NCBI GenBank assembly: GCA_035702805.1
Contig: DASSZN010000030.1
Location: 1 to 20,699 of the forward strand
Length of the DNA: 20,699 bases
Reading direction: 5' to 3'
Source of the DNA: DASSZN01 sp035702805
GTDB lineage: Bacteria > Chloroflexota > Chloroflexia > Thermomicrobiales > Thermomicrobiaceae
Part shown: piece by piece, positions 1 to 7,764 of the stretch
Numbering within the stretch: the first letter of the stretch is position 1
How the letters are laid out: each line of letters begins with the position of its first letter
Made by a program: the position numbers and the translations under genes
The notes under the pieces: generated by a model
Databases searched by the model: none
The model's input: only the letters and a program-made list of their open reading frames with translations
Told to the model about the DNA's origin: nothing

Positions 1-829
1 CGTGGACCGCGACCTCGACGTTGAGGGGCGACGCAACCAGACCATCGCGCCTGGCCCAGACGTCATCGGCCAGAGAGCGGGCCACGCGCGTGGCCAGACG
101 CTCGTCGAGAGCGTAGACGAGGACCGACGCGCCGGTTCGCGCGGTGTCGGCGAACGGGAACCCGGTGGCGAGGACGATGTCCACCACTCCCTGGGGTGTG
201 TCGTGTCGTGCGACCTGGGTCAATTCCCGCACCGTCGAGGCGGGACCCGCGGATGCGGTCGTCACGAGGAGTGGCATCTGGACCAGCGCCGGAATGAAGG
301 CATGGTGCGCAACCAACGTGTCGAACAGTGAGGAAAGCCGGACGGCATCGGCCTCCGACTCGACGCCGACCACCATGCTGGCCGCTCGGACGAGGCGCGG
401 GCTGAGGTTGGCCAGCGGGCTGACGACCACGCCGATCGGGATTTTTGGGCCGACTGCGTCGCGTATCCGTTCAACCACGCCCGCGTCGCCGTCCTCTTCG
501 AGTTCGGTCACAAGCGCCCCGCTGAGCGCCAGAACCACCCCGTCGACCGGCAAGACCCCACGGATCCGCGCGGTGAGATCTTCCAGAAGGTCGCGGTAGA
601 CGTCCGCCGGCACCGGGCCGCTCGACGGTGCGGCGTTCAGGGGTATCGGCACAAGATCGGCCCCGTGATCCCGGGCTGCCGCCGTAACGGCTCGGACGAC
701 CGCGGCGCAGTCGCGAAGGCTCGGTGGAAAAGCGGTGTGGACGGCCACATCGACGAAATCGCCCCGCGTGGTGACGACCGGGGAGAACGTGTTGGTGACG
801 TGCCAGATCGAGCCGAACGCAAGCCGCAC
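1..829 (-). CDS. M81/MlrC-like protein lacking the metal site (partial, 5' part)
   Basis: The minus strand is open from a GTG at 829 to the window edge (276 codons seen; the family is usually near 500). The frame keeps the N-terminal MlrC (DUF1485) architecture: a start like MRLAFGSIWH followed by TNTFSP, then PSSGPV near residue 70, PVDGVVLAL near 96, and ATGFPFADT near 221-229. M81 proteins such as microcystinase C are metallopeptidases. The family motifs HETNTFSP, LHGAM, LDxHxN and YPHxD here read HVTNTFSP (V11), LSGAL (S103), SPLAN (S137, L139) and SEADAV (D161), so every expected metal ligand in this half is changed. The GTG start is chosen because it aligns with the family start and has an AGAAGGG-like ribosome site about 10 nt upstream. 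It diverges from accDA. The fold assignment is fairly sure. Loss of catalysis is inferred, and any present function is unknown. Confidence 0.75.
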   Translation of the reverse strand, partial: MRLAFGSIWHVTNTFSPVVTTRGDFVDVAVHTAFPPSLRDCAAVVRAVTAAARDHGADLVPIPLNAAPSSGPVPADVYRDLLEDLTARIRGVLPVDGVVLALSGALVTELEEDGDAGVVERIRDAVGPKIPIGVVVSPLANLSPRLVRAASMVVGVESEADAVRLSSLFDTLVAHHAFIPALVQMPLLVTTASAGPASTVRELTQVARHDTPQGVVDIVLATGFPFADTARTGASVLVYALDERLATRVARSLADDVWARRDGLVASPLNVEVAVH

Positions 830-889
830 TTCCCCGGTTCCCTTCTGACCTGTCGCGGTCGAGTCTAGCGTCGCGTCGCGCCGGGCCGG

Positions 890-898
890 ATCGTAGCA
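890..898 (-). promoter_or_regulatory. Extended -10 promoter of the MlrC-like gene
   Basis: Read on the minus strand this is TGC followed by TACGAT, an extended -10 with no convincing -35. The predicted start is near 883, about 54 nt before the GTG at 829. It mirrors the accDA -10 on the other side of a dyad: TAGCAGAAT (894-902) and ATTCTGCTA (930-938) are perfect inverted copies. Confidence 0.45.
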
Positions 899-903
899 GA
901 ATC

Positions 904-923
904 CCGCGCCGGGATAGGCGCGG
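904..923. promoter_or_regulatory. Candidate operator dyad between divergent promoters
   Basis: CCGCGCC (904-910) and GGCGCGG (917-923) form a perfect 7-bp inverted repeat separated by six bases. It lies midway between the two outward-facing -10 boxes, over both -35 positions. A dimeric regulator here could control the MlrC-like gene and accDA together. The repeat is seen directly; the operator role is inferred. Confidence 0.4.
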
Positions 924-933
924 TCGCCCATTC

Positions 934-942
934 TGCTATCAT
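934..942 (+). promoter_or_regulatory. Extended -10 promoter of accDA
   Basis: TGC followed by TATCAT (-10 at 937-942) is an extended -10 match. There is no good -35 at the 17-bp position. The predicted start near 949 gives a leader of about 45 nt containing a GGGGAACGGG-like ribosome site before ATG 994. The identical nine bases form the mdh promoter. Confidence 0.55.
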
Positions 943-993
943 CGCGGCGCGCGACCATCTCCTACCGGGTACTCTTGGGGAACGGGCAACGCC

Positions 994-2805
994 ATGGGAC
1001 ACTCAGACGAGAACCGGAACGACGCTGCCGGCACGGGCACGGCGGTGGTAGCGGTATGCCCGGCCTGTGGCGCCGACGTGGCCGCTGACGCCGGCTACCG
1101 GCGCTATGGCGTCTGCACGAACTGCGGACATCACGACACCATTCCGGCCATGCAGCGCATCGACCTGATCGTCGATCCCGGCTCCTTCGAGGAGTTCAAT
1201 CGTCACCTGGTGTCGGTCGACCCGCTCGTCTTCTCCGACCGGCTGCCCTACCGGCGGCGCGTCCTCCAGGCGCGCGAGCGTACCGGGCTGACCGAGGCGG
1301 TCGTCACCGGAACGGCGCGAGTGCTGGGGCAACCGATCGTGGTCGCCGTACTCGACTTTCGCTTCCTCGGCGGCAGCATGGGTTCCGTCGTCGGAGAGAA
1401 GGTGACTCTCGCCTTCGAGCGCGCGGCGGAGAAGCACGTGCCGATCGTGACGGTCGCGGCGTCGGGCGGCGCCCGCATGCAAGAGGGCATGCTCAGCCTC
1501 GTCCAGATGGCGAAGACGGCCGCCGCCGCCAAGCGGGCGCACGACTCTCACGTGCCATACATCTCGGTGCTGACCAACCCGACCACCGGTGGCATATACG
1601 CGAGCTTCGCCAACCAGGGCGACGTGATCCTGGCCGAGCCGCACGCGCTGATCGGCTTCGCCGGTCCACGGGTGATCCAGCAGACGGCCGGCCGGGAGGA
1701 GATTCCGTCGCACTCGGCCGAGTTTCTGTACGCGCACGGCCTGATCGACCAGGTCGTCCCGCGTGCGCGCCTGCGCGACACCCTGGCGACGCTGCTCCGC
1801 ATCGTTGGCGAGCGCGGACCGATCTCGCGCGACAACCGGTCACTCGCGCGGGCACCGTCGACGATTCCCGAGCGAGCCTGGGACATGGTGCAGGTCGCGC
1901 GGCACCCCGACCGGCCGACGACGATCGACTACCTGCGCCGGATCAGCCCGCAGTTCCTCGAACTGCACGGCGACCGGCTGTTCGGCGACGACCCGGCCAT
2001 CATGGGCGGCCTGGGTGAGATAGCCGGTCGTGGCGTTATGTTCATCGGGCACGAGCGCGGCCATGGCAACCCGGCACGGCGAGGCGGACAGGCGTTGCCG
2101 GAGGGTTACCGAAAGGCGTTGCGCCTGATGGCGCTGGCCGCGCGGCTGAACCTCCCGGTCGTCACGCTCATCGATACACCCGGCGTGTCGCTCGGCGAGG
2201 GTTCAGAGGAGCGCGGGATCGCGATGGCGCTGAGCGACTGCCTGGCTACGATGAGCGTGCTGCACGTCCCCATCGTGTCGGTGATCATCGGCGAGGGCGG
2301 GAGCGGTGGTGCGGTGGCGCTCGGCCTAGCCGATCGTGTACTGATGCAGGAGTGCGCCGTCTATAGCGTCATCGCGCCGGAAGGGGCCGCGGCCATCCTC
2401 TTCCGCGATGCGTCGCGCGCGCCGGAGGTGGCGCAATCGCTCAAGATCACCGCGGCGGACTGCCTGCGCCTGGGTGTGATCGACGCGATGGTGCCCGAGC
2501 CCGAAGGTGGGGCGCACACCGACCCAGACTACGCGGCGGCCCTGCTGCTCGACGCGGTCACCGACGCGCTGGCCGACCTGGTCGACACCGCTCCGGAGAA
2601 GTTGGTGCGTGAGCGCTACCGTAAGTTCCGGCGGATGGGGCAGCACAACACGTACCTGCGCGAACTGGTGGCGGCCGAGGTCGAGGAGTGGGGCAGCCGG
2701 GTCAGCCGCACGCTCGGGTCGCTGCGCGAGCGACTCCCGTTCGGTGAGGACGAGGACGCGGCGCCCCCCGCGAATTCAGAGCGGGCCGAACCTCCTCAGA
2801 CGTGA
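994..2805 (+). CDS. accDA: Acetyl-CoA carboxylase carboxyltransferase, fused beta-alpha subunits (AccD-AccA)
   Basis: This 603-residue protein joins both carboxyltransferase subunits of acetyl-CoA carboxylase, which moves CO2 from carboxybiotin to acetyl-CoA to give malonyl-CoA for fatty acid synthesis in the cytoplasm. The AccD half (about 1-290) has a four-cysteine zinc ribbon (C22, C25, C41, C44), GSMGSVVGEKV at 127-137 and SGGARMQEG at 157-165. The AccA half (about 300-580) has ELHGDRLFGDD, GYRKALRLM, EGGSGGAVALG and the APEGAAAILF and SLKIT segments. The last 20 residues are acidic and proline-rich, probably disordered. E. coli uses two separate genes; single-chain forms are known in actinobacteria and some other bacteria. 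No accB or accC is in the window, so the biotin carrier and carboxylase are encoded elsewhere. ATG 994 follows a GGGGAACGGG-like site. Its stop lies 7 nt from the convergent hutU stop. Confidence 0.95.
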   Translation: MGHSDENRNDAAGTGTAVVAVCPACGADVAADAGYRRYGVCTNCGHHDTIPAMQRIDLIVDPGSFEEFNRHLVSVDPLVFSDRLPYRRRVLQARERTGLTEAVVTGTARVLGQPIVVAVLDFRFLGGSMGSVVGEKVTLAFERAAEKHVPIVTVAASGGARMQEGMLSLVQMAKTAAAAKRAHDSHVPYISVLTNPTTGGIYASFANQGDVILAEPHALIGFAGPRVIQQTAGREEIPSHSAEFLYAHGLIDQVVPRARLRDTLATLLRIVGERGPISRDNRSLARAPSTIPERAWDMVQVARHPDRPTTIDYLRRISPQFLELHGDRLFGDDPAIMGGLGEIAGRGVMFIGHERGHGNPARRGGQALPEGYRKALRLMALAARLNLPVVTLIDTPGVSLGEGSEERGIAMALSDCLATMSVLHVPIVSVIIGEGGSGGAVALGLADRVLMQECAVYSVIAPEGAAAILFRDASRAPEVAQSLKITAADCLRLGVIDAMVPEPEGGAHTDPDYAAALLLDAVTDALADLVDTAPEKLVRERYRKFRRMGQHNTYLRELVAAEVEEWGSRVSRTLGSLRERLPFGEDEDAAPPANSERAEPPQT

Positions 2806-2816
2806 CAGGGTGTCAC
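2802..2816. terminator. Small hairpin spanning the convergent accDA and hutU stops
   Basis: GTGACA-GGG-TGTCAC is a perfect 6-bp stem with a 3-nt loop. It contains the accDA stop (TGA 2803-2805) and the hutU stop (2813-2815, minus strand). There is no U-tract on either side, so it is at best a weak bidirectional terminator or transcript end. Confidence 0.3.
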
Positions 2817-4477
2817 TCCGGGCGCATCGGCTGCCGCAGGTGGTGCTCGTCGGCGAACTCGATGGCCTCGGGGTAGCCGGCGTCGACGTGGCGCATCACG
2901 CCGATGCCCGGGTCGTTCGTCAGCACCCGCTCCAGCCGATCTGCTGCCTCCGCCGTCCCATCGGCCACCACGACCATGCCCGCGTGGATCGAGAGCCCGA
3001 TGCCGACGCCGCCGCCATGGTGCACGGAGACCCAGGAGGCCCCCGACGCGGTGTTGAGCAGCGCGTTCAGCACCGGCCAGTCCGCGATGGCGTCGGACCC
3101 GTCGCGCATGCCCTCTGTCTCGCGGTAGGGCGACGCGACCGATCCGGTATCGAGGTGATCCCGGCCGATGACGATCGGAGCCGAGAGTTCACCCGCGGCC
3201 ACCATCTCGTTGATGCGCAGGCCGAACCGTGCCCGCTCGCCGTAGCCGAGCCAGCAGATGCGCGCCGGCAGCCCCTGCTGCGGAACGCGCCCCTCGGCCA
3301 GCGTCAGCCAGCGGCGGAGCGCCGCGTCCTCCGGGAAGAGCTCTAACGCCGCGCGATCGGTCTTGCGGATGTCCTCGGGATTGCCGGAGAGCGCGGCCCA
3401 GCGAAACGGGCCCCGCCCGCGGCAGAAGAGCGGGCGGATAAAGGCCGGCACGAACCCGGGGTAGGCGAAGGCTTCCTTGACACCGCCCTCGAGCGCCTGA
3501 CCTCGCAGGTTGTTCCCGTAGTCGAACACGACGGCGCCGCGCTCCTGGAACGACAGCAGGGCCCGCACGTGCTTCGCCATACTCTCGACCGAACGGCGCC
3601 GGTACAGCTCGGGGTCTCGTGCGCGCAGGACGAGGGCGTCGGAGAGGTCGATCTCGGCCGGCACATATCCCGCGAGCGCGTCGTGCGCCGAAGTCTGGTC
3701 GGTAACGACGTCTGGTCGGAACCCACGCCGCGCCAGCTCGGGGACGACCTCCGCGGCATTGCCGAGCAGGGCGACCGAGCGAGGCTCGCGATGGTCCCGC
3801 GCGTCCTCGACCAACCGGACCGCCTCGTCGAGCTCGCTCGTCCAGCTATCGCAGTACCCCATCCGGACGCGGCGCTCGATGCGGGTCGGGTCGACCTCGA
3901 CGACCAGCGCTACCCCATCGTTCATGGTGACCGCGAGCGGCTGCGCGCCGCCCATCCCGCCAAGCCCCGCCGTGAGCACGATCCGGCCGCTCAGTGAGCC
4001 TCCGAAGTGCTGCCGGGCGCACTCGGCAAACGTCTCGAACGTGCCCTGCAGGATGCCCTGGGTACCGATGTAGATCCAGCTACCGGCGGTCATCTGCCCG
4101 TACATGGTCAGGCCGAGTCCCTCCAGCCGCCAGAACTCGTCCCACGTCGCCCAGTGCGGCACGAGCATCGCGTTGCTGATGAGGACACGCGGGGCCATGG
4201 CGTGCGTCCGGAAGACGCCGACCGGCTTGCCGGACTGTACCAGGAGGGTCTCATCCCCTTCGAGGCGCCGCAGTTCGCGCACGATCGCATCGAAGCAGGC
4301 CCAGTTTCGCGCCGCCTTGCCCGCGCCGCCGTAGACGATGAGCTCGTCGGGCTTCTCGGCTACCTCCGGGTCCAGGTTGTTCATCAGCATGCGCAGGGCG
4401 GCCTCCTGCGGCCAGCCCTTGCAGGACAGTGTCGTGCCGCGCGGGGCGCGCACTCTCCGGACGCGGTCCGTGCTCAC
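2813..4477 (-). CDS. hutU: Urocanate hydratase
   Basis: The product converts urocanate to 4-imidazolone-5-propionate, the second step of histidine degradation, using tightly bound NAD as an electrophile. The 554 residues match the usual family length. Seen in the sequence are the opening YGGAGKAARNW block (49-59), the NAD-binding GLGGMGGAQ (171-179), the conserved FDYGNNLRGQA, and ARICWLGYG with C408, which matches the cysteine numbered 410 in the Pseudomonas putida enzyme. The end carries GVGIGLSIHAGMV. The start is GTG 4477, overlapping the hutH stop as GTGA (4 nt), so the two genes are very likely translationally coupled. hutI and later hut genes are not in the window. No hut-type regulator is adjacent either, so control probably comes from the upstream transcript. 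Confidence 0.96.
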   Translation of the reverse strand: MSTDRVRRVRAPRGTTLSCKGWPQEAALRMLMNNLDPEVAEKPDELIVYGGAGKAARNWACFDAIVRELRRLEGDETLLVQSGKPVGVFRTHAMAPRVLISNAMLVPHWATWDEFWRLEGLGLTMYGQMTAGSWIYIGTQGILQGTFETFAECARQHFGGSLSGRIVLTAGLGGMGGAQPLAVTMNDGVALVVEVDPTRIERRVRMGYCDSWTSELDEAVRLVEDARDHREPRSVALLGNAAEVVPELARRGFRPDVVTDQTSAHDALAGYVPAEIDLSDALVLRARDPELYRRRSVESMAKHVRALLSFQERGAVVFDYGNNLRGQALEGGVKEAFAYPGFVPAFIRPLFCRGRGPFRWAALSGNPEDIRKTDRAALELFPEDAALRRWLTLAEGRVPQQGLPARICWLGYGERARFGLRINEMVAAGELSAPIVIGRDHLDTGSVASPYRETEGMRDGSDAIADWPVLNALLNTASGASWVSVHHGGGVGIGLSIHAGMVVVADGTAEAADRLERVLTNDPGIGVMRHVDAGYPEAIEFADEHHLRQPMRPE

Positions 4478-6057
4478 GCCCTTCCTCCTCCCGTGCTGCC
4501 GGTGTCGCCGTCGGGTACCGCTGCGCGAACGGCAGCCTGGACCTCGCCCGACGCGATCAAACGTTCGGAGCGGGCGATCAGGTCGTGAAGTTCAACGTCG
4601 TCACGCTCCACGAACGGCACGCGTTCCCGCAGGGCGCGGAGCGCTGATGCGGGGCCGAGACCCCAGATCGGTTCGGCCCGAAGATCCAGCGCCTGGCCGG
4701 CGCAGAGCATCTCGATCGCGACGATGCGCCGGCTGTTCGTGACGACCTGAGCCAGCTTCCTGGCCGCGGTGGTGCTCATGCTGTTGTAATCCTCGATGCC
4801 GGCCGAGGTCGTGATCGAGTCGACGCTCGCCGGGTGGGACAGGTCCTTGCTCTCGGACGCGAGCGATGCCGCCGCGTACTGCGCGATCATAAAGCCGCTG
4901 TTGGTGCCGGGAGACGGGGTCAGGAATGGGGACAGGCCGCTGGTGGCCGAGTCGACGAGCGTGTAGATGCGGCGCTCGGTGAAGGTCCCGAGGGACGCGA
5001 TCGCCGCGGTCAGGTAATCGCAGGCGAGCGCCAGCGGGTGCCCGTGGAAGTTCCCGCCCGAGATGACGTCACCGCTGTCGGGGAAGCAGAGCGGGTTGTC
5101 GGTGACGGCGTTGATCTCGATCTCGACGGTCTGACGCACGTGGTCGATCGCCTGGCGGATCGGTCCGAGCACCTGGGGGATGCAGCGCAGCGTGTAGCGG
5201 TCCTGGACCGCGCGGCGGCCGCCGGCCGGCAGGTGGCCGTCGCGGGACAGCAGGTCGCGCATCGCGGCGGCGACCGCGATCTGGCCCGGATGCGGGCGTA
5301 ACTGCTGGATTGCCGGTGCCAGGGCGGCGGTGTGCCCGCCGAGCGCCTCGAAGCTCATGGCGGCCGCGATCTCCGCCGCGTCGAGCAGCAGTGCCGCGTC
5401 CCACACGGCCAGCGAAGCCAGCGCGGCGGTGATCTGCGTGCCGTTGATCAGCGCCAGGGCCTCCTTGGCCTCGAGCACGAGCGGTTCGATCCCGGCCGCG
5501 GCCAGCGCGTCGCCGCCAGGTCCCGTGGTTCCGTCGGCGGTCACCGTACCGCCCCCTACCAGCGGGAGCGACAGGTGCGCGAGGGGTGCCAGATCGCCAC
5601 TCGCGCCCACCGACCCCTGTGACGGGACTACCGGGACGATGCGTGCAGCCAGCAGCGCGAGCAGTTGCTCGATGACGACCGGTCGCACGCCCGAGTAGCC
5701 CTGCGCGAGCGCCTGAGCACGCAGCAGGAGGGCCGCGCGCACGACGTCGTCGGGAAAGGGCGTACCGGTGCCCGATGCGTGTGAGCGGAGGAGGTTGGCC
5801 TGGAGTTGCCGGCGCTCGCCGGGGGAGATGCGGGTGTCGCTGAGGGCGCCGAGTCCGGTCGAGATACCGTAGACCACCCGCTCGTCGGCGAGCGCTCCCT
5901 CAACGACGGCGCGCCCGCGCTCGATTTGCCCCCGTGCGGTCGTGGCGAGCCGTGCCTTGCGGCCGCCCCGCGCGACCTGTACCACGTCCTCGATCGTGAG
6001 CGGGCCGCCGCCTACCTCGACCCAACGTTCCCCGTGCTCAGTCGTCGAGTCCTCCAT
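4474..6057 (-). CDS. hutH: Histidine ammonia-lyase
   Basis: This enzyme removes ammonia from L-histidine to give trans-urocanate. The 527-residue protein carries the Ala-Ser-Gly triplet (152-154, within GSVGASGDLAPLAHL) that cyclises into the MIO electrophile. It also has Y63 in VYGISTGLG, and downstream NGTQ, QDRYTLRC, TDNPLCFP and GGNFHGHPLA. HutH usually has VNTGFG where this has ISTGLG, a mild variation. Phenylalanine or tyrosine ammonia-lyases share the fold, but coupling to hutU argues for histidine. I chose ATG 6057 because GGGAG lies six bases upstream and the next residues fit the family start; a GTG-led extension to 6120 lies wholly inside lysS and is unlikely. Even so, the gene begins 20 nt inside the lysS tail and ends in a 4-nt overlap with hutU. 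Confidence 0.95.
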   Translation of the reverse strand: MEDSTTEHGERWVEVGGGPLTIEDVVQVARGGRKARLATTARGQIERGRAVVEGALADERVVYGISTGLGALSDTRISPGERRQLQANLLRSHASGTGTPFPDDVVRAALLLRAQALAQGYSGVRPVVIEQLLALLAARIVPVVPSQGSVGASGDLAPLAHLSLPLVGGGTVTADGTTGPGGDALAAAGIEPLVLEAKEALALINGTQITAALASLAVWDAALLLDAAEIAAAMSFEALGGHTAALAPAIQQLRPHPGQIAVAAAMRDLLSRDGHLPAGGRRAVQDRYTLRCIPQVLGPIRQAIDHVRQTVEIEINAVTDNPLCFPDSGDVISGGNFHGHPLALACDYLTAAIASLGTFTERRIYTLVDSATSGLSPFLTPSPGTNSGFMIAQYAAASLASESKDLSHPASVDSITTSAGIEDYNSMSTTAARKLAQVVTNSRRIVAIEMLCAGQALDLRAEPIWGLGPASALRALRERVPFVERDDVELHDLIARSERLIASGEVQAAVRAAVPDGDTGSTGGGRA

Positions 6058-7654
6058 CGTCCGCTCCCGCCGACTGGTGGGGCCGACTCCCGTCGCGCTC
6101 CGCGCCTTCGTCCACCCCAACCAAGGTACTCTGCGCGCCCGCGCCCGAGATGCCTGAGAGCACCGGTGTCGGCTTGGCGCGCAGATGCGGGAACAGGATA
6201 ACCTCGCGGAGGTTCGGGCGGTCGGTGAAGAGCATCACCAGCCGGTCGATGCCCAGCCCGAACCCGCCGGTCGGCGGCATGCCGTACATGAGCGCGTTGA
6301 CGTAATCGTCGTCGATGGGCATGGCCTCTTCGTCACCGGCCGCGCGGTCTCGGGCCTGCTCGAGGAATCGGGCGAGCTGATCCATCGGGTCGTTCAGCTC
6401 GGTGAACGCGTTGCCCACCTCGAATCCGGCGATGAACGGCTGGAAGCGCTCCGCGATCCGCGGATCCTCCGGACTGCGCTTCGCCAGCGGCGACAGCTCC
6501 ACGGGGTAGTCGATGAGAAAGGTCGGCTGGACGAGATTGGGGCGTACGAACGTCTTCATCAGTTCGTCGACGATGCGCGGCCAGACCGTGTCGGGGGCGA
6601 CGTCGGTTCCGAGCGCACGGGCGCGCTCGTACAGCTCGCCCCGGTCGGTGACCTCGAGGAAGTCGATGCCCGTCCAGCGGATGAGCGCCTCGCGCAGCGT
6701 GAGGCGCGGCCAGGGCGGCGCCAGGTCGATCTCCTGGCCGTTACGGGTGATCGTGGTCGTACCGAGCGCGTCCCGCGCGGCGCCCGCGATCATCTCCTCG
6801 CAGAGCACCATGACGTCGTTGTAGTCGGCGTAGGCAACGTAGAACTCGAGCATGGTGAACTCGGGCGAGTGGAGCGCGTCGATCCCCTCGTTGCGGTAAT
6901 CCTTGCAGATCTCGTAGACGCGCTCGAAGCCGCCGACGAGCAGGCGCTTCAGGTAGAGTTCGTCGGCGATCCTCAAATAGAAGGTTTGGTCGAGCGAGTT
7001 GTAGTGCGTGGTGAACGGGCGCGCCGCCGCGCCGCCGTAGAGCGGTTGGAGGGACGGTGTCTCCACCTCGAGGAAGCCGCGCTCGTCGAGGAAGCGCCGA
7101 ATCGACCTGACCACGTTGCTGCGGACGACGAACACCTCGCGAGTCTCCGCGTTCGCCATCAGGTCGGCGTACCGCTGCCGAAAGCGCGTCTCGACGTCGC
7201 TCAGCCCGTGCCACTTCTCGGGCGGCGGGTTGATGGCCTTGGCCAGGAGCGTGAACGCGCCGGCCTCCACCGTCACTTCGCCGGTGCGGGTGCGGAAGAG
7301 ATGTCCGGGTACCTGCACGAAGTCGCCCAGGTCGACCAGACGCTTGAAGCTCGCGAACGGCTCGTCGCCCAGGATGTTGCGGCGCAGGTAGATCTGGATA
7401 GTGCCACTGCCGTCCTCGAGCCGCGTGAAGACGGACTTCCCCATGTCGCGTACCGCGGTTACCCGGCCGGCCACGGTGACCTCCTCCGGGTCGGACTGGC
7501 CTGCGAGGCTGGGCTCGATCCCGGCAAAGCGTGCCAGGGCCTCCGCCGCGGAGTGAGTGCGGCCTGAGCGCGGCGGATAGGGATTGACCCCCTCCCGCCG
7601 CATCTCGTCAGCCTTGGCAAGTCGCTGGGCTTGCTGCTCGTTGAGCTCGATCAA
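6038..7654 (-). CDS. lysS: Lysyl-tRNA synthetase, class II
   Basis: LysS charges tRNA-Lys with lysine in the cytoplasm. The 538 residues contain the N-terminal OB-fold anticodon-binding domain (about 58-140) and the class II catalytic core. Motif 1 is around FLDERGFLEVETP (188-200), motif 2 is YRNEGIDALHSPEFTMLEF (253-271), and motif 3 is GFGLGIDRLVMLF near the end. Family members normally stop just after LFPxLR. Here a 46-residue low-complexity tail rich in Gly, Asp, Ala and Ser follows and runs 20 nt into hutH. The start is TTG 7654 with GGGAG about nine bases upstream. A strong terminator for greA lies 49 nt upstream, and I see no clear promoter between it and the TTG. Expression therefore depends on terminator read-through or on a promoter I cannot recognise. 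Confidence 0.95.
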   Translation of the reverse strand: MIELNEQQAQRLAKADEMRREGVNPYPPRSGRTHSAAEALARFAGIEPSLAGQSDPEEVTVAGRVTAVRDMGKSVFTRLEDGSGTIQIYLRRNILGDEPFASFKRLVDLGDFVQVPGHLFRTRTGEVTVEAGAFTLLAKAINPPPEKWHGLSDVETRFRQRYADLMANAETREVFVVRSNVVRSIRRFLDERGFLEVETPSLQPLYGGAAARPFTTHYNSLDQTFYLRIADELYLKRLLVGGFERVYEICKDYRNEGIDALHSPEFTMLEFYVAYADYNDVMVLCEEMIAGAARDALGTTTITRNGQEIDLAPPWPRLTLREALIRWTGIDFLEVTDRGELYERARALGTDVAPDTVWPRIVDELMKTFVRPNLVQPTFLIDYPVELSPLAKRSPEDPRIAERFQPFIAGFEVGNAFTELNDPMDQLARFLEQARDRAAGDEEAMPIDDDYVNALMYGMPPTGGFGLGIDRLVMLFTDRPNLREVILFPHLRAKPTPVLSGISGAGAQSTLVGVDEGAERDGSRPHQSAGADDGGLDD

Positions 7655-7702
7655 CGCTCTTCACTCCCTGTCGGCCCGGCGCGACCTGGCGGACATCGCG
7701 CC

Positions 7703-7740
7703 GCAAAACGAAAGCCGCGAACGACGGCGCCGTCCGCGGC
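7703..7740 (-). terminator. Rho-independent terminator after greA
   Basis: On the minus strand, 7740-7714 folds as a GC-rich hairpin: GCCGCG outer stem pairing with CGCGGC, and an inner GACGG/CCGTC, with a small bulge. It is followed by TTTCGTTTT (7713-7705). It sits 25 nt after the greA stop and before lysS. Confidence 0.8.
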
Positions 7741-7764
7741 TGCGTGTCGTGGGCGGCGTGCCGG

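Noticed and set aside
5..870. Plus-strand frames at 2-331, 144-599 and 665-868 as small genes
   Set aside because: They are antisense to a minus-strand frame that runs uninterrupted from GTG 829 to the edge and aligns with the MlrC N-terminal domain.
6058..6120. N-terminal extension of HutH from 6120
   Set aside because: It lies entirely inside lysS, adds no family-like sequence, and ATG 6057 has a good ribosome site.
6185..7567. Open frame of about 460 codons antisense to lysS
   Set aside because: Antisense shadow. No recognisable domain and it covers LysS motifs on the other strand.
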